From: Marinihelvus sp036351115
GTDB lineage: Bacteria; Pseudomonadota; Gammaproteobacteria; Xanthomonadales; SZUA-36
DNA: 64,000 nt
NCBI GenBank assembly: GCA_036351115.1
Contig: JAZBOL010000142.1
Span: 65,461 to 129,460 of the forward strand
Reading direction: 5' to 3'
The notes under the pieces are model-generated. The model saw only the letters and a list, made by a program, of their open reading frames with translations. It was not told where the DNA came from and ran no database searches. Numbering within the stretch: position 1 is the stretch's first letter; the number at the start of each line of letters is the position of its first letter. Shown one piece after another: positions 10,318 through 21,100 of the stretch. The position numbers and the translations under genes were made by a program.

Positions 10318-10830
10318 ATGGAGCTCCAGGGCAGCCTGACCATCAACGGCAAGAAGTACGAGAAGGGCGACACCATCGCCTGGTACAAGATCTACCCGTT
10401 CTTCCTCCTGCACATGGGGGCGTTCGGGTTCTCAGGCTTCTTCATGGCCTACGCGGACGATGGTCCCCCGCTGTTTTTCCTGTACCTCCACGGGGGTTTC
10501 GCCTGCCTGATCTACCTGATCTTTTACGTCGCCATCTTTGGTGTCGACCGGGTGCGTTGGATGTTCATCAACGCCTTCCTCGGGCTGTTTGGCATCTATG
10601 CGCAGATCGACTGGATCCTGTCCTGGTTCGGCAAGCAGGCGAGCGACTATTCCTGGGCCGTGCATTTCATTCCCTTTTTCTACTACGTGCTCTACACCTT
10701 CCTGCTGCACCAGATGGTGCTGGACATCTTTCAGGCGCGCAGTGATCCGCAGCGCCGCCGCCGCGTGGACCTGGGGTACATCCTCGTTTCGCTGGTGGTT
10801 TACGGCGCCATCTGGCTGGGTCGTAGCTGA
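10318..10830 (+). CDS. Small multi-pass membrane protein coupled to the PKS/NRPS
   Basis: This 170-residue protein is not recognised. After a polar N-terminus of about 25 residues it has roughly five hydrophobic segments rich in Phe, Tyr, Leu and Trp. A basic stretch (QRRRRVD) sits before the last segment, and the end is short and charged. Its ATG lies only 3 bp after the stop of the NRPS gene, so translation is very likely coupled and the protein probably belongs to the biosynthetic operon. Possible roles are export, membrane anchoring or late modification of the lipidic or peptidic product. No catalytic motif is visible and no function should be assumed. Confidence 0.8.
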   Translation: MELQGSLTINGKKYEKGDTIAWYKIYPFFLLHMGAFGFSGFFMAYADDGPPLFFLYLHGGFACLIYLIFYVAIFGVDRVRWMFINAFLGLFGIYAQIDWILSWFGKQASDYSWAVHFIPFFYYVLYTFLLHQMVLDIFQARSDPQRRRRVDLGYILVSLVVYGAIWLGRS

Positions 10831-10854
10831 ACCGGTGTTGCCGGGGCTGATGAC

Positions 10855-12636
10855 ATGAGCCTGCTCGCCATCACGGGAAGTGTCATCGGCGGTATCGGCC
10901 TGCTGCTGTTCGGCATGGCCTTGATGACCGACGGGCTCAAGCTCGCGGCCGGCAAGGCGTTGCGCAACATTCTCTCCACCTGGACCCACACCCGGGCCCA
11001 TGCCCTGGCGGCCGGTGCGCTCATCACCGGCATGGTGCAGTCTTCCAGCGCGGTGACCGTCGCCACCATCGGCTTTGCGAATGCGGGCCTGCTGACGCTG
11101 CCCGGTGCCCTGTGGTTGGTTTACGGCAGCAATGTCGGCACCACCATGACCGGCTGGATCGTGGCGCTCATCGGATTCAAGCTGAAGGTCGAGGCGTTCG
11201 CCCTGCCGCTCGTGGGGATCGGCGTCATGCTCCGGCTGACCGGGGAGGGCACGCGGCGCGCCTACATCGGGCAATCCATCATCGGCTTCGGTCTCCTGTT
11301 CCTTGGTATCGGGGTGCTCGCGGACACGTTCACGGACCTGGGTGAAAGCTTCAAACTGCCGGTCATCACGGAGCCCTGGATCTGGTCGGTCCTCGTTTAC
11401 ATCGCCGTGGGCATGTTACTCACGACGCTCATGCAATCCTCGAGCGCGGCGCTGGTCATCGCCCTCAGCGCCGCCGAGAGTGGGCTCATCCCGCTCAATA
11501 CGGCGGCCATGGTCGTGATCGGGGCGAATCTCGGTACGACCACGACGGCGATTCTCTCGGTCTGGGGCGCCACGCCGACGGCCAAGCGCGTTGCGCTGGG
11601 CCACGTGATTTTCAACCTGGTGACCGCTACGGTCGCCATCGCGATCCTCACGCCCCTGCTCGCCACCGTGGCCGCCATCCGGGAGTTTCTTGCCCTGGAG
11701 CCCTCCCCCGCGGTCACGCTGGCCCTGTTCCACACCGTCTTCAACGTGCTCGGTGTCGCGCTGATGTGGCCCCTGTCCGGCCACGTCACGCGGTTTCTGG
11801 CGAAACGATTCCAGACGGAAGAAGAGCAGGAGTCGCGCCCGCGCTTCCTCGACCGGAACGTGCTGGCGCTTCCGCACATCGCGGTGCAGGCCCTGTCCCG
11901 GGAAGTGGGCCGAATCCGCGGGATGGCCGTCCACGAGCTTCGCAACAGCCTGGCCCGGCTGCCCACGCGTCGGCGCCAGGACCTCCACACGTTGGCCAAG
12001 CGCCTGTCGAATGCGGTCGGTGACTACACCGCGGAATTGAACCGCACGGCGCTGCCGCTGGACATCACGCGTCTGTTGCCGGACCTGCTCTACGGCACGC
12101 AGCAGTTGAGCGTTGTTCTCGAATCCGTCAGCGAACTGAACGCCCTCCGGGACAATCTCTCCAGCGAGGATCCGGCGGTTCAGTCCGCCCTGGACGGGTA
12201 CATCCTGGCGGCGGAAGAGGTGCTGGACAGCCTGCAAGCCGAAAAAGGAGACCTGCAGGTCACCAGACCCATTCCTGTGCCCATTCCCGGCCCCATTCCC
12301 GGGCCGGGTCCGGGGTCGATCTCCGAGCCCATCGAGGCAGTCAGGGATGCGGAGGACATGGCGATCGAGCAGGAGAGCGCCTGGGGTGGACTCGAGGCGC
12401 GCTACACCACGCTCAGGGAGGTGGCCCTGGTCGCGGCTGCCGAGGGGCGGCTCAGTGCCTCGGATATGACCAAGGTCCTGCGCTACGCCACCTTGCTGCG
12501 TCGCATGCTCAAGCAAACGCGGCGGGCCAGCGATCGCATCGTTTCGGTGCAGTCCTCCCTGGTGGAGGGTACGGATCCCGGGAACGCCGAAGCGTCAAAA
12601 AGCGGATCGGAATCGGCTTCCGAGCTTCTCGACTGA
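10855..12636 (+). CDS. Na+/phosphate cotransporter family protein with PhoU-like tail
   Basis: The 593-residue protein has two inverted hydrophobic repeats, each with the QSSSA signature of the Na/Pi-cotransporter family (MVQSSSAVTVATIGF and LMQSSSAALVIALS). GSNVGTT and GANLGTT follow the respective repeats, typical of NptA/YjbB-like sodium-phosphate symporters. The cytoplasmic C-terminal half (from about residue 340) is helical and PhoU-like, as in many bacterial members. A proline-rich stretch (PIPVPIPGPIPGPGPG, about residues 470-485) interrupts the PhoU-like part and looks like an inserted flexible linker. It lies 24 bp after the small membrane protein on the same strand and could be read through from the PKS operon. 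Phosphate uptake or export is the family role; direction and substrate are not shown by the sequence. Confidence 0.88.
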   Translation: MSLLAITGSVIGGIGLLLFGMALMTDGLKLAAGKALRNILSTWTHTRAHALAAGALITGMVQSSSAVTVATIGFANAGLLTLPGALWLVYGSNVGTTMTGWIVALIGFKLKVEAFALPLVGIGVMLRLTGEGTRRAYIGQSIIGFGLLFLGIGVLADTFTDLGESFKLPVITEPWIWSVLVYIAVGMLLTTLMQSSSAALVIALSAAESGLIPLNTAAMVVIGANLGTTTTAILSVWGATPTAKRVALGHVIFNLVTATVAIAILTPLLATVAAIREFLALEPSPAVTLALFHTVFNVLGVALMWPLSGHVTRFLAKRFQTEEEQESRPRFLDRNVLALPHIAVQALSREVGRIRGMAVHELRNSLARLPTRRRQDLHTLAKRLSNAVGDYTAELNRTALPLDITRLLPDLLYGTQQLSVVLESVSELNALRDNLSSEDPAVQSALDGYILAAEEVLDSLQAEKGDLQVTRPIPVPIPGPIPGPGPGSISEPIEAVRDAEDMAIEQESAWGGLEARYTTLREVALVAAAEGRLSASDMTKVLRYATLLRRMLKQTRRASDRIVSVQSSLVEGTDPGNAEASKSGSESASELLD

Positions 12637-12704
12637 TCCAAATCACCCCGTTTTCAACTGGTCCAGCATAGATTCCCCCTACAAGCCGAAGGCAGGAGAA
12701 GAGC

Positions 12705-15700
12705 ATGGCGACCCGCCCCGAAGAGGCGCAGGCGAGAAAACAGGCGGCCGCGCAGGGCTGGGGTCAACTCGCCGGCGAGCAGGAGGAGGTCGAGGCGTGC
12801 AAATCGGCCAGCGAGGATCCGGGCGCTTTTCATGGCGACATCGCCTCCGCGGAGCTTCACTGGTTCGCAGATGGCGCCTGGGTGCGTCGCGACCCGGTCA
12901 CAGACAACTGGGGCGGATTCGACGCCAGCACCGGAGAGGCATTCCAGGAGCGCGCCAGGCCGTCCGCCTGGCGACCCTGGACCACTGCCTTCGATGACAG
13001 CGACGCGCCGTTCTACCGCTGGTTCCGCGGGGCGCAGACCAACGCGTGCTTCAACGAGATCGACCGACACGTGCTCGGCGGGCGTGGCGCCCACGAAGCG
13101 TTTCGTTTCGAAGGAGACCGCTGGGATCCGTCACGCAACGACGACCGCGGGGGGCCCGTGGTCGAGCGACTCATACCCTATCGCGAATTGCTCCTCGAGA
13201 CGGTACTGCGCGCCGAGGTGCTCGCGAACCTGGGTCTCGAGGCCGGTGACCGGGTGGCCTTCAACCTGCCGAGCATTCCGGAACAGCTGTTCTACACGGA
13301 GGCCGCCAAGCGCCTCGGCCTGATCTACACCCCGGTGTTTGGTGGATTCTCCGCCAAGACCCTGTCGGACCGCATCCACGATGCCGGTGCCCGGGTGGTC
13401 GTCACCGCCGACGGTGGCTACCGCAATGCCGAAACCGTGCCGTACAAGGCCATTTACACCGATCCGGCACTGGACAACTTCGTGCCGCTGCCGGCCGCGC
13501 TGGCTGCGTTCCGGGACGTGCTCGAAGAACTCGAGCCGGAGTTCGCGCTCGGTGAACGGGCCGAGCGGCTGTTTGAGCGCACGCAGGCTGCCCTGGCCGG
13601 GGAAATCACCCTGGAACGCAGCGACCTCATGCGGGAACTGGGCCGCGCCCTTGCGGAAGAAGCCGATCTGCCGCCGGATCGGGCCGCCACCATTCGCACC
13701 ACGGTCGCACGACGCCTGGCCGAGGCGGGGCACGCCGTGGAGCACGTTATCGTGGTGCGCTATACGGGGCAGGAAGTGGTTGAGCAACCCCGGGACCGCT
13801 GGTCGCACGAGCTGCTCGAGGCCGCCACCGGCCGCGTACTCGATCGGGCGCGGGAGGCCGGTTTTGACGTTGCGGATCGCGATGCCCTGCTGGCTCTTGA
13901 CGACCAGGATCTGTGGCGCGCGCTGTGCGCCAGTCATCCGGCGCGCCCGGTGCCCGCGGACTTTCCCCTGTTCATCATTTACACCTCCGGCTCCACGGGC
14001 AAGCCCAAGGGCGTGGTGCACACCCACGGGGGCTGGCTGGCCGGTGTCACCCACACCCTGCGCACCGTGTTCGGCGCGACACCCGATGACCGGCTGTACG
14101 TCATCGCCGACCCGGGCTGGATCACCGGCCAGTCCTACCTGATCGCCGCGCCCCTGTCCCTCGGCATCACGTCCATCGTGGTCGAAGGTTCACCCCTGTT
14201 TCCGCATGCCGGACGTTTTTCTTCCATCATCGAGCGGCACGGTGCGACCCTGTTCAAAGCGGGCTCGACTTTTCTGAAGGCCGTCATGACCGACCCGGCG
14301 AGTACGGAGGACATGGCGAGCTACGACATGAGCGGCCTGAAGGCGGCGACGTTCTGTGCCGAGCCTGTGTCACCGGCGGTCCAGCAGTTCGCCATGGACC
14401 GGGTCTGTCCCCATTACATCAACTCATACTGGGCCACGGAGCACGGCGGCATCGTGTTCACCTGTCCCTGGGGCGGCTACAAGCCCCTGGCGGCGGATGC
14501 CAAGACCTGGCCGCTGCCCTGGATCGAGGCCGAGGTGCGTATCGCCGAAGCGGACGACGACAGCGGCACCGCGACATCCTGGCGTCGCGCCGCCGAGGGC
14601 GAGAAGGGCGAGCTGGTGATTACCCGGCCCTATCCCTACCTGGCGCGCACCATCTGGGGAGATGCCGGTCGTCTCGGCACGGACGAGTGGCGCGGCGATT
14701 TCGAGCGCTTCCGCGCCGTCTATTTCGACCGCTGGAGCGACGGCCTGGCCTACACCCAGGGCGACTACGCGCGCCAGCACGCGGACGGTTCCTTTACGCT
14801 CCACGGCCGTTCCGACGACGTGATCAACGTGTCCGGTCACCGTATCGGCACGGAGGAAATCGAGGGCGCCATTTTGCGCGACAAGGTGCTGCTGCCCGAC
14901 TCCCCCCTGGGCAATGCCGTGGTCGTGGGCGCGCCCCACGACGAGAAGGGCGAGACACCGGTGGCGTTCCTGATCCCGTCGCCCGGCGCCCGCCTGAAGG
15001 ACGAAGACCTGGATCGCTTCAAGGGCCTGGTCCGAAGCGAGAAGGGAGTCACCGCCGTACCCTCCGATTTCCTGGTGGTTTCCGCCTTCCCGGAAACGCG
15101 GTCGGGCAAGTACATGCGCCGCACGCTGCGCGCGATCCTCCTGGACGAGCCGCTGGGTGACCTGTCGACCCTGCGCAACCCGGAAGTCATCGACGAGATC
15201 AGCGAGACGGTCGCGGCCTGGCGGGCCTTCGGCCGCCTGGGTGACGCGCGGGAGATCGTGCAGAATCATCGCTACCTGCGCCTCGAGAACCACCCCATCG
15301 GCGACGGCAAGACGGTGGCGCTGCTGACCGTGGATTCCCCACCGGTCAACTCCCTGAACGAACGCTCCCTGGACGAGCTGCACACCGTGCTCCAGCACGT
15401 GGCCAACAAGCCGGAGACTGCGGCGCTCGTGGTGACCGGGGCACGGAGCGCTTTCGTGGCCGGCGCAAACGTCAAGGAACTGCTCGAGGTGGGCGAAGCG
15501 GGTGATCTGGACAGCGCGCAGACCCCGCCCAACGCGGCCCAGGCGGCGTTCGCGGCCCTCGAAAATCTCGATATCCCGGTGATCGCCGCGGTCAACGGGC
15601 CGGCACTCGGCGGCGGCAACGAGCTGGTGCTCGCCTGCTCCTACGTGGTTGCTGATCAACACGCCCGTTTCGGCCAGCCGGAGATCAACCTGAACCTGCT

Positions 15701-18185
15701 GCCGGGCTACGGCGGTACCCAGCGGCTTCCGCGGCGCCTGTTCGACCGCCGGGGCGAGGCCGGCCTGCTGGATGCGGCTCGCCTCATGCTCGGGGGGCGC
15801 GCGGTGGACGCGGAGGAAGCCCGGGCCATGGGTCTGGTGGACGAGGTCGTTGGAGAAGACGCCGTGGGGCCGGTGGCCGTGGCCATGGGTCGGGTCCGAG
15901 AATGGCTGAAAGGCGAAGGCCCCCTGCTCGAAGCCATGGCGCGCCGGGACCGGCGACGCGAGCAACGCGATGCGCCCATCCCCTGGCAAGAGGAACTGCT
16001 CACCCAACCGAGTCTCGCGCCGACGCTGGCCCAGCTCCGCGCCAGCGGCCGTGAACGGCCCGTGGCGCGAATTCTGGAAGCGCTGCGGGTGGGCGCCGAG
16101 CAAGGCCAGCGCGCCGGTCTCAAGCGCGAGGCGCGCCTGTTTGCGGAGGCCGTCTGCGATCCCGAAGGCGGCCCGCCCGGAATCCGGGCATTCCTGGAAC
16201 GCCGTAGCGCGCCCCTGCCGCTCCGACACGTTGACGTGTCGCCGCTGGCGGACGCCTCGCAACGCGCGGCGCTCGAGCAGGCAGGGCGGTTGCTCCCCCT
16301 GGATGCACCCTTCTTCCCCGGCGTGACCCCGGTCCCCGAATACCAGTACGGCATGGGCGTGGCCAAGAATCCCGACACGGCTCGCCCGGCTCACGGCGAC
16401 CCTGCGGAGGCCGAGCGCCTGCTCGTTTTCCCGACACCGAAACCGGGCCCGAACGAGGCGCTGGTTTTCCTTCTCGCCTCGGAGGTCAACTTCAATGACA
16501 TCTGGGCCATCACCGGCATCCCCGTGTCCCCCTTCGACAACCGCGACGCGGATCTGCAGGTCACCGGCTCCGGTGGCGTGGCGCTCATCGCCCAGCTGGG
16601 TGAAGAGCTCGTGCGTGAAGGCCGGCTTTCCGTGGGCCAGCTGGTGACGATCTATTCCGGTCAGAGCGAGTTGCTGTCGCCGGACCAGGGCCTCGACCCC
16701 ATGGCGGCGAATTTTCACATCCAGGGCTACGAGGTCAATGATGGCTCCCATGCCCAGTTCCTCGTCGTGCAGGGTCCCCAGCTCCAGCCCAAGCTGCCCG
16801 GGCTGACCATCGAACAGGCCGCCGCCAGCGGCCTGACCCAGGGCACGATTCACCGGGCCCTCTACCGCACACTGGATATCGAACCGGGCAAGCGGCTCTT
16901 CGCCGAGGGCGCTTCCACCGGCACCGGCCTCGAATGCCTGCGCGCGGCCCGGCGCTCGGGACTGGGCGTGGCCGGCATGGTCTCGAGTGACGAGCGTGCG
17001 GAACGCGTCCGGGAACACGGTGGTTTTCCGGTCAATCGCAAGGACCCGCGCTGGGCGGACATTTTTACGCCCGTGCCGGATGACGAGGCGGACTGGGGTG
17101 CCTGGGAGCGTGCCGGCGAGGCCTTTGTCGAGGCGGTGCACAACGGCGCCGGCGGGGCCATGGATTACGTGGTCTCCCACGCCGGAGAGCGCGCCTTTCC
17201 CCGCTCCTTCCAGTTGCTGGGCGAGGGCGGGGTGCTGACCTTTTTCGGGGCGACTTCCGGCTATCGCTTTTCCTTCATGGGCAAGCCGGGCGCTGAACGG
17301 CCGGACACCATGCTGACCCGCTCCGGCCTTCGGGCCGGCCAGGCCCTCCTGGTGGTGTACGGACCCGGCGCCGAGGACGGCATCGTGGATCCGGTGGCCG
17401 TGGAGGCCATCGAGGCGGGCTGCGCGCGCGGCGCCCGGGTGGCCGTGCTGGCGGACACGGTGCCACAGCGGGAATTCGTGACTTCCCTGGGTTTCGGCGC
17501 CCAGCTGGCCGGTGTGGTCAGCGTCGAGGAAATCGCGCGGCGCCTCGGCGACGACTTCGATCCGCCGGGACCCCTCGCGCCCATGCCCAGCCCTTTCACC
17601 GAGTCGGCGGCGTTCAAGGAGGCGGTACGCGCTTTTTCCGATCGCACGCTCAAGCCCATTGGCTCAGCCATCGGGCCGCTGCTGCGTAACACCCTGGACA
17701 AGCGTGGGCTTCCGGACGTGGTGTTCGAACGCCGCGATCGCGATGGCCTCGCCCTGGCCACCTCACTGGTCAAACCGAACCAGGGGCGCGTCGTCTATTC
17801 CGAAGACCTGTCCGGGCGTCGCTTCAGCTTTTACGCCCCGCAGGTCTGGATGCGCCAGCGACGCATCCTCATGCCGAGCGCGGAGATTCGGGGCACCCAC
17901 CTGAACACGGCGCGGGAATACGCGGAGGTGCTCGAACGCCTGGCTGCCGGCATGATCGACGTGGTCGACCCGGTGCCCGTACCACTGACCGAGTTGCCGA
18001 CAGCCCACCAGGCCATGTGGGACAACGCCCACCAGGGCGCCACCTACGTGGCGGTGCACGGCCTTCCCCGTACCGGGCTCAAGACCCGGGATGAACTCTA
18101 CCGCGCCTGGGCAATCCGCGAAGCGGAGCGCCAGGGCATCGAATTCTCCCGGGTGGACACCGGGTCTGCAGGAACCCTTCGATGA
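12705..18185 (+). CDS. pcs: Propionyl-CoA synthase (3-hydroxypropionyl-CoA ligase/dehydratase/acryloyl-CoA reductase fusion)
   Basis: The protein has 1826 residues, very close to the Chloroflexus enzyme (about 1820). It carries the three expected parts in order. An acyl-CoA synthetase (about 80-850) has the AMP-binding loop YTSGSTGKPKG from residue 426 and the C-terminal SGKYMRR lysine motif. An enoyl-CoA hydratase (about 860-1110) has GARSAFVAGANVKEL and NGPALGGGNEL oxyanion-hole segments. A medium-chain dehydrogenase/reductase of the crotonyl-CoA reductase type (about 1210-1820) has EVNFNDIWAITG and a Rossmann segment near 1395-1420. Together they convert 3-hydroxypropionate, CoA, ATP and NADPH to propionyl-CoA, channelling the toxic acryloyl-CoA intermediate. 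Start chosen at the ATG with AGGAG about 10 bases upstream. The stop overlaps the start of mcr by 4 bp. The fusion is normal for this family, not a frameshift artefact. Confidence 0.95.
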   Translation: MATRPEEAQARKQAAAQGWGQLAGEQEEVEACKSASEDPGAFHGDIASAELHWFADGAWVRRDPVTDNWGGFDASTGEAFQERARPSAWRPWTTAFDDSDAPFYRWFRGAQTNACFNEIDRHVLGGRGAHEAFRFEGDRWDPSRNDDRGGPVVERLIPYRELLLETVLRAEVLANLGLEAGDRVAFNLPSIPEQLFYTEAAKRLGLIYTPVFGGFSAKTLSDRIHDAGARVVVTADGGYRNAETVPYKAIYTDPALDNFVPLPAALAAFRDVLEELEPEFALGERAERLFERTQAALAGEITLERSDLMRELGRALAEEADLPPDRAATIRTTVARRLAEAGHAVEHVIVVRYTGQEVVEQPRDRWSHELLEAATGRVLDRAREAGFDVADRDALLALDDQDLWRALCASHPARPVPADFPLFIIYTSGSTGKPKGVVHTHGGWLAGVTHTLRTVFGATPDDRLYVIADPGWITGQSYLIAAPLSLGITSIVVEGSPLFPHAGRFSSIIERHGATLFKAGSTFLKAVMTDPASTEDMASYDMSGLKAATFCAEPVSPAVQQFAMDRVCPHYINSYWATEHGGIVFTCPWGGYKPLAADAKTWPLPWIEAEVRIAEADDDSGTATSWRRAAEGEKGELVITRPYPYLARTIWGDAGRLGTDEWRGDFERFRAVYFDRWSDGLAYTQGDYARQHADGSFTLHGRSDDVINVSGHRIGTEEIEGAILRDKVLLPDSPLGNAVVVGAPHDEKGETPVAFLIPSPGARLKDEDLDRFKGLVRSEKGVTAVPSDFLVVSAFPETRSGKYMRRTLRAILLDEPLGDLSTLRNPEVIDEISETVAAWRAFGRLGDAREIVQNHRYLRLENHPIGDGKTVALLTVDSPPVNSLNERSLDELHTVLQHVANKPETAALVVTGARSAFVAGANVKELLEVGEAGDLDSAQTPPNAAQAAFAALENLDIPVIAAVNGPALGGGNELVLACSYVVADQHARFGQPEINLNLLPGYGGTQRLPRRLFDRRGEAGLLDAARLMLGGRAVDAEEARAMGLVDEVVGEDAVGPVAVAMGRVREWLKGEGPLLEAMARRDRRREQRDAPIPWQEELLTQPSLAPTLAQLRASGRERPVARILEALRVGAEQGQRAGLKREARLFAEAVCDPEGGPPGIRAFLERRSAPLPLRHVDVSPLADASQRAALEQAGRLLPLDAPFFPGVTPVPEYQYGMGVAKNPDTARPAHGDPAEAERLLVFPTPKPGPNEALVFLLASEVNFNDIWAITGIPVSPFDNRDADLQVTGSGGVALIAQLGEELVREGRLSVGQLVTIYSGQSELLSPDQGLDPMAANFHIQGYEVNDGSHAQFLVVQGPQLQPKLPGLTIEQAAASGLTQGTIHRALYRTLDIEPGKRLFAEGASTGTGLECLRAARRSGLGVAGMVSSDERAERVREHGGFPVNRKDPRWADIFTPVPDDEADWGAWERAGEAFVEAVHNGAGGAMDYVVSHAGERAFPRSFQLLGEGGVLTFFGATSGYRFSFMGKPGAERPDTMLTRSGLRAGQALLVVYGPGAEDGIVDPVAVEAIEAGCARGARVAVLADTVPQREFVTSLGFGAQLAGVVSVEEIARRLGDDFDPPGPLAPMPSPFTESAAFKEAVRAFSDRTLKPIGSAIGPLLRNTLDKRGLPDVVFERRDRDGLALATSLVKPNQGRVVYSEDLSGRRFSFYAPQVWMRQRRILMPSAEIRGTHLNTAREYAEVLERLAAGMIDVVDPVPVPLTELPTAHQAMWDNAHQGATYVAVHGLPRTGLKTRDELYRAWAIREAERQGIEFSRVDTGSAGTLR

Positions 18186-21100
18186 GCAGCATGCACACAG
18201 ACGATATTTCCGCCCAACCGGACAGCACCTCGTCCACCCGGAGCCAAGCCGGTGGGCGGCTGGAGGGCAAGGTGATCATCCTCACCGGGGCTGCCGGCAA
18301 CATCGGTTCCTTCATTTCGCGAACCCTGCTGCGGGAGGGCGCGAAGCTGGTCATGACCGGCCGGAACGAGGAGAAGCTCCGGGGCTTCATCGACCAGCTG
18401 GTGGACGAAGGCTTCGATCCCGACGCCATGCACCCGGCGCTTGGTGATTGCGCCGTGCCGGACGTGTGCCGCGCCATCGTCGCCGAGACGATCGAGCACT
18501 ACGGAACGCTCGATGTCCTGATCAACAACGCCGGTGGAGCGGGGCCGAAGCAGACCCTCGAGAACATTCCCCTCAACGAGGCGGAAGGGCGCGCCAGTGG
18601 TGACAATGAAACGCTGTACGAGGCGGCCATGAACCTGCTGGGCGGACCCTGGAACATGGCCCGGGCCGCCGTGCCGCACCTGGCAAAGGGCGGCGCAATC
18701 ATCAACGTGTCCACGATTTTTTCCCGCACGCCGTATTTCGGCCGCATCCCCTACGTGGTTCCGAAATCCGGCCTGAACGCCTTTTCCGTGGGCCTGGCGC
18801 GGGAGCTGGGCGACGGCGACCGGGGTATCCGCGTCAACAGCCTCTTTCCGGGACCCATCGAATCGGAGCGCATCGACACGGTGTTCCGTGCCATGGACAG
18901 GCTCCAGGATCAGCCCGAGGGCACCACCGGGCAGCAGTTCCGGGACCTGATGATCGTTCGCCGTCCCGACGGCGAAGGCAACATGGTGTACCGCTACCCG
19001 ACGCCCCAGGACGTGGCCGACACGCTTTGCTGGCTGGCGACCGCGGAGAGCGGCGCGTTCTCCGGCCATTCCTTCGAGGTCACGAACGGCATGCAGGTGC
19101 CGGCCCAGAGTCGTGCCAAGCTGGTGTCCTGGCCCGACAATCGCCTCGTCGATCTGCACGGACAGGTGGTGCTGGTCGTCGGTGGTGCGGACCTGGACGA
19201 GGCCATGGCGTTTGTCGAGCGCAACCGCGAGCGGGGCGCCTCCATCGCCCTGGCCTTTCGCACCATGGAAAACGTCAGCCGTGCCCGGGCGCGGGTGCAG
19301 GCCATGAATGATCCGGACATCCGGCTGTTGCGTCTCGATCCCCTGCAGCCCGAATCGGTGGAGCGGGCCTTCGAGTTCCTGTCCGACCAGTTCGGCCGGC
19401 TCGACGGCGTGATCATGCTGCCGAAGACACCGAACGGCCAGCACGGCTACTCCCTCGGCACCGCCGAGGACGAGGACGTGGAGCGTTTCGTCAACGAGGA
19501 ACTGGTCGCCCCCGTGGCCTTCGCCCGGGCGCTGGCGCGCAGCCTGCATCTGCACATGGAGATGGACGACGCGCCCATGGTGTGTTTCGTCACCAACCCG
19601 GATGACGGGCACGGCAATCGGCTCAACGAGATCAAGCGCGCCGCCGTGGAAGCCCTGATCCGCGTCTGGCGCCTGGAGGCGGACTACCGCGTTCGCAAGG
19701 GTGAGCGCCCCTGGGCCTGCCTGGTCAACCAGATCGTGCGCTACGACAACTGCGACGCGGACAACCTGGCGTTCACCGCCGACTGGACGGCGACCCTGAA
19801 CAACCGCGCTCGGAAGATGGATCCGATCAACCTGTGGGTGCCCAAGAGCATCGGGCGGGCCACGGGCAAGTCGGCCAAGCCCCTGTCCATCCAGCGCGTG
19901 CTGCCCGGCCTGCACAGCGGCAAATGCGCCGTGGTCACCGGCGCCAGTCTCGGGATCGGCCTGCAGCTGGGCCGCTACCTGGCCATGGCCGGGGCCCGCG
20001 TGCTGCTCAGCGCCCGGGGAGAGTCCCGCCTGGCGGAAGCCCGGGAAAACATCATCGAAGAATTGCGAGCCATCGGCTACGCCCGGCCTGAACAGCGGGT
20101 GCACATTCTTGCCGGTATCGACGTGGGCGACGAGACCGCCCTCGATCGGCTTTTCGAGCACGCCATCGAGCGCTTCGGCGACGTGGATTACCTGATCAAC
20201 AATGCCGGCATTTCCGGGGCGGAGGAAATGGTCGTGGACATGGAGCGGGAGGCCTGGGACCGCACCATGGAGGCCAACCTGATTTCCAATTATTCCCTGA
20301 TCCGGAAGTTTGCGCCGCGCATGAAGGCCCGCGGCATGGGCCGGATTCTCAACGTTTCCAGTTACTTTGGCGGAGAAAAGTACCTGGCCGTGGCCTACCC
20401 GAACCGGGCGGACTACGCCGTTTCCAAGGCCGGCCAGCGGGTCCTCGCCGAGATTTTGTCCCGGCACCTGGGCCCGGAAATCCAGATCAACGCCATGGCG
20501 CCAGGTCCCGTGGACGGCGCCCGTTTGCGCGGTCTTGGTGGCGCGCCGGGGTTGTTCGAGCGGCGGGCGCTGCTCATCCTGGAGAACAAGCGGCTCAACC
20601 AGGTGCACAAGGCCATGCTGGCGGTCCTCGCGTCGGACGAGGCCGAGGCCCTGCAACGCCTGGCGGAAAACCGGATCGAGGCGTTGCAGCGCTGGGATCC
20701 GGCGCCGGAGCCCCTGCGCCGACTGTTCGCCCAGGCCCAGGAGGGTCGCCAGAAGGCCCGCGCCACGCACTACCTGCTCAGCCGGCCCCTGGCCGAAAAA
20801 CTGATGAAACGACTGGTGCTCGGCGGCGTCCTGGCCCAGTCCGACGCGACCACGTTCCTGGAGAATTTCGTGGAGCCGGAAGACGGACCGTTTTTCGCCA
20901 GGAAGGACATCAAGCGAGGTGCTGCGCGTATCGAGGAGGGCATCATCAACCGCCTGCACCTCCACCGGATGCCGACGGACGAACAGGTGGCGCTGTCCAC
21001 CGTATTCAGCCTGGCTGACGACATCGTGAGCGGCGAGTCCTTCCATCCCTCCGGCGGCCTGAAATTCGATCGGTCCGTGTCCGAGGGCGAGATGTTGCTG

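Noticed and set aside
14424..17180. Long minus-strand open frame opposite pcs (about 918 residues)
   Set aside because: Shadow of the pcs frame in GC-rich DNA; composition unlike a protein and no family motifs.
12705..18185. Possibility that pcs is a frameshift-joined set of three genes
   Set aside because: The fusion ligase-hydratase-reductase length and order are normal for propionyl-CoA synthase; no frame break is present.
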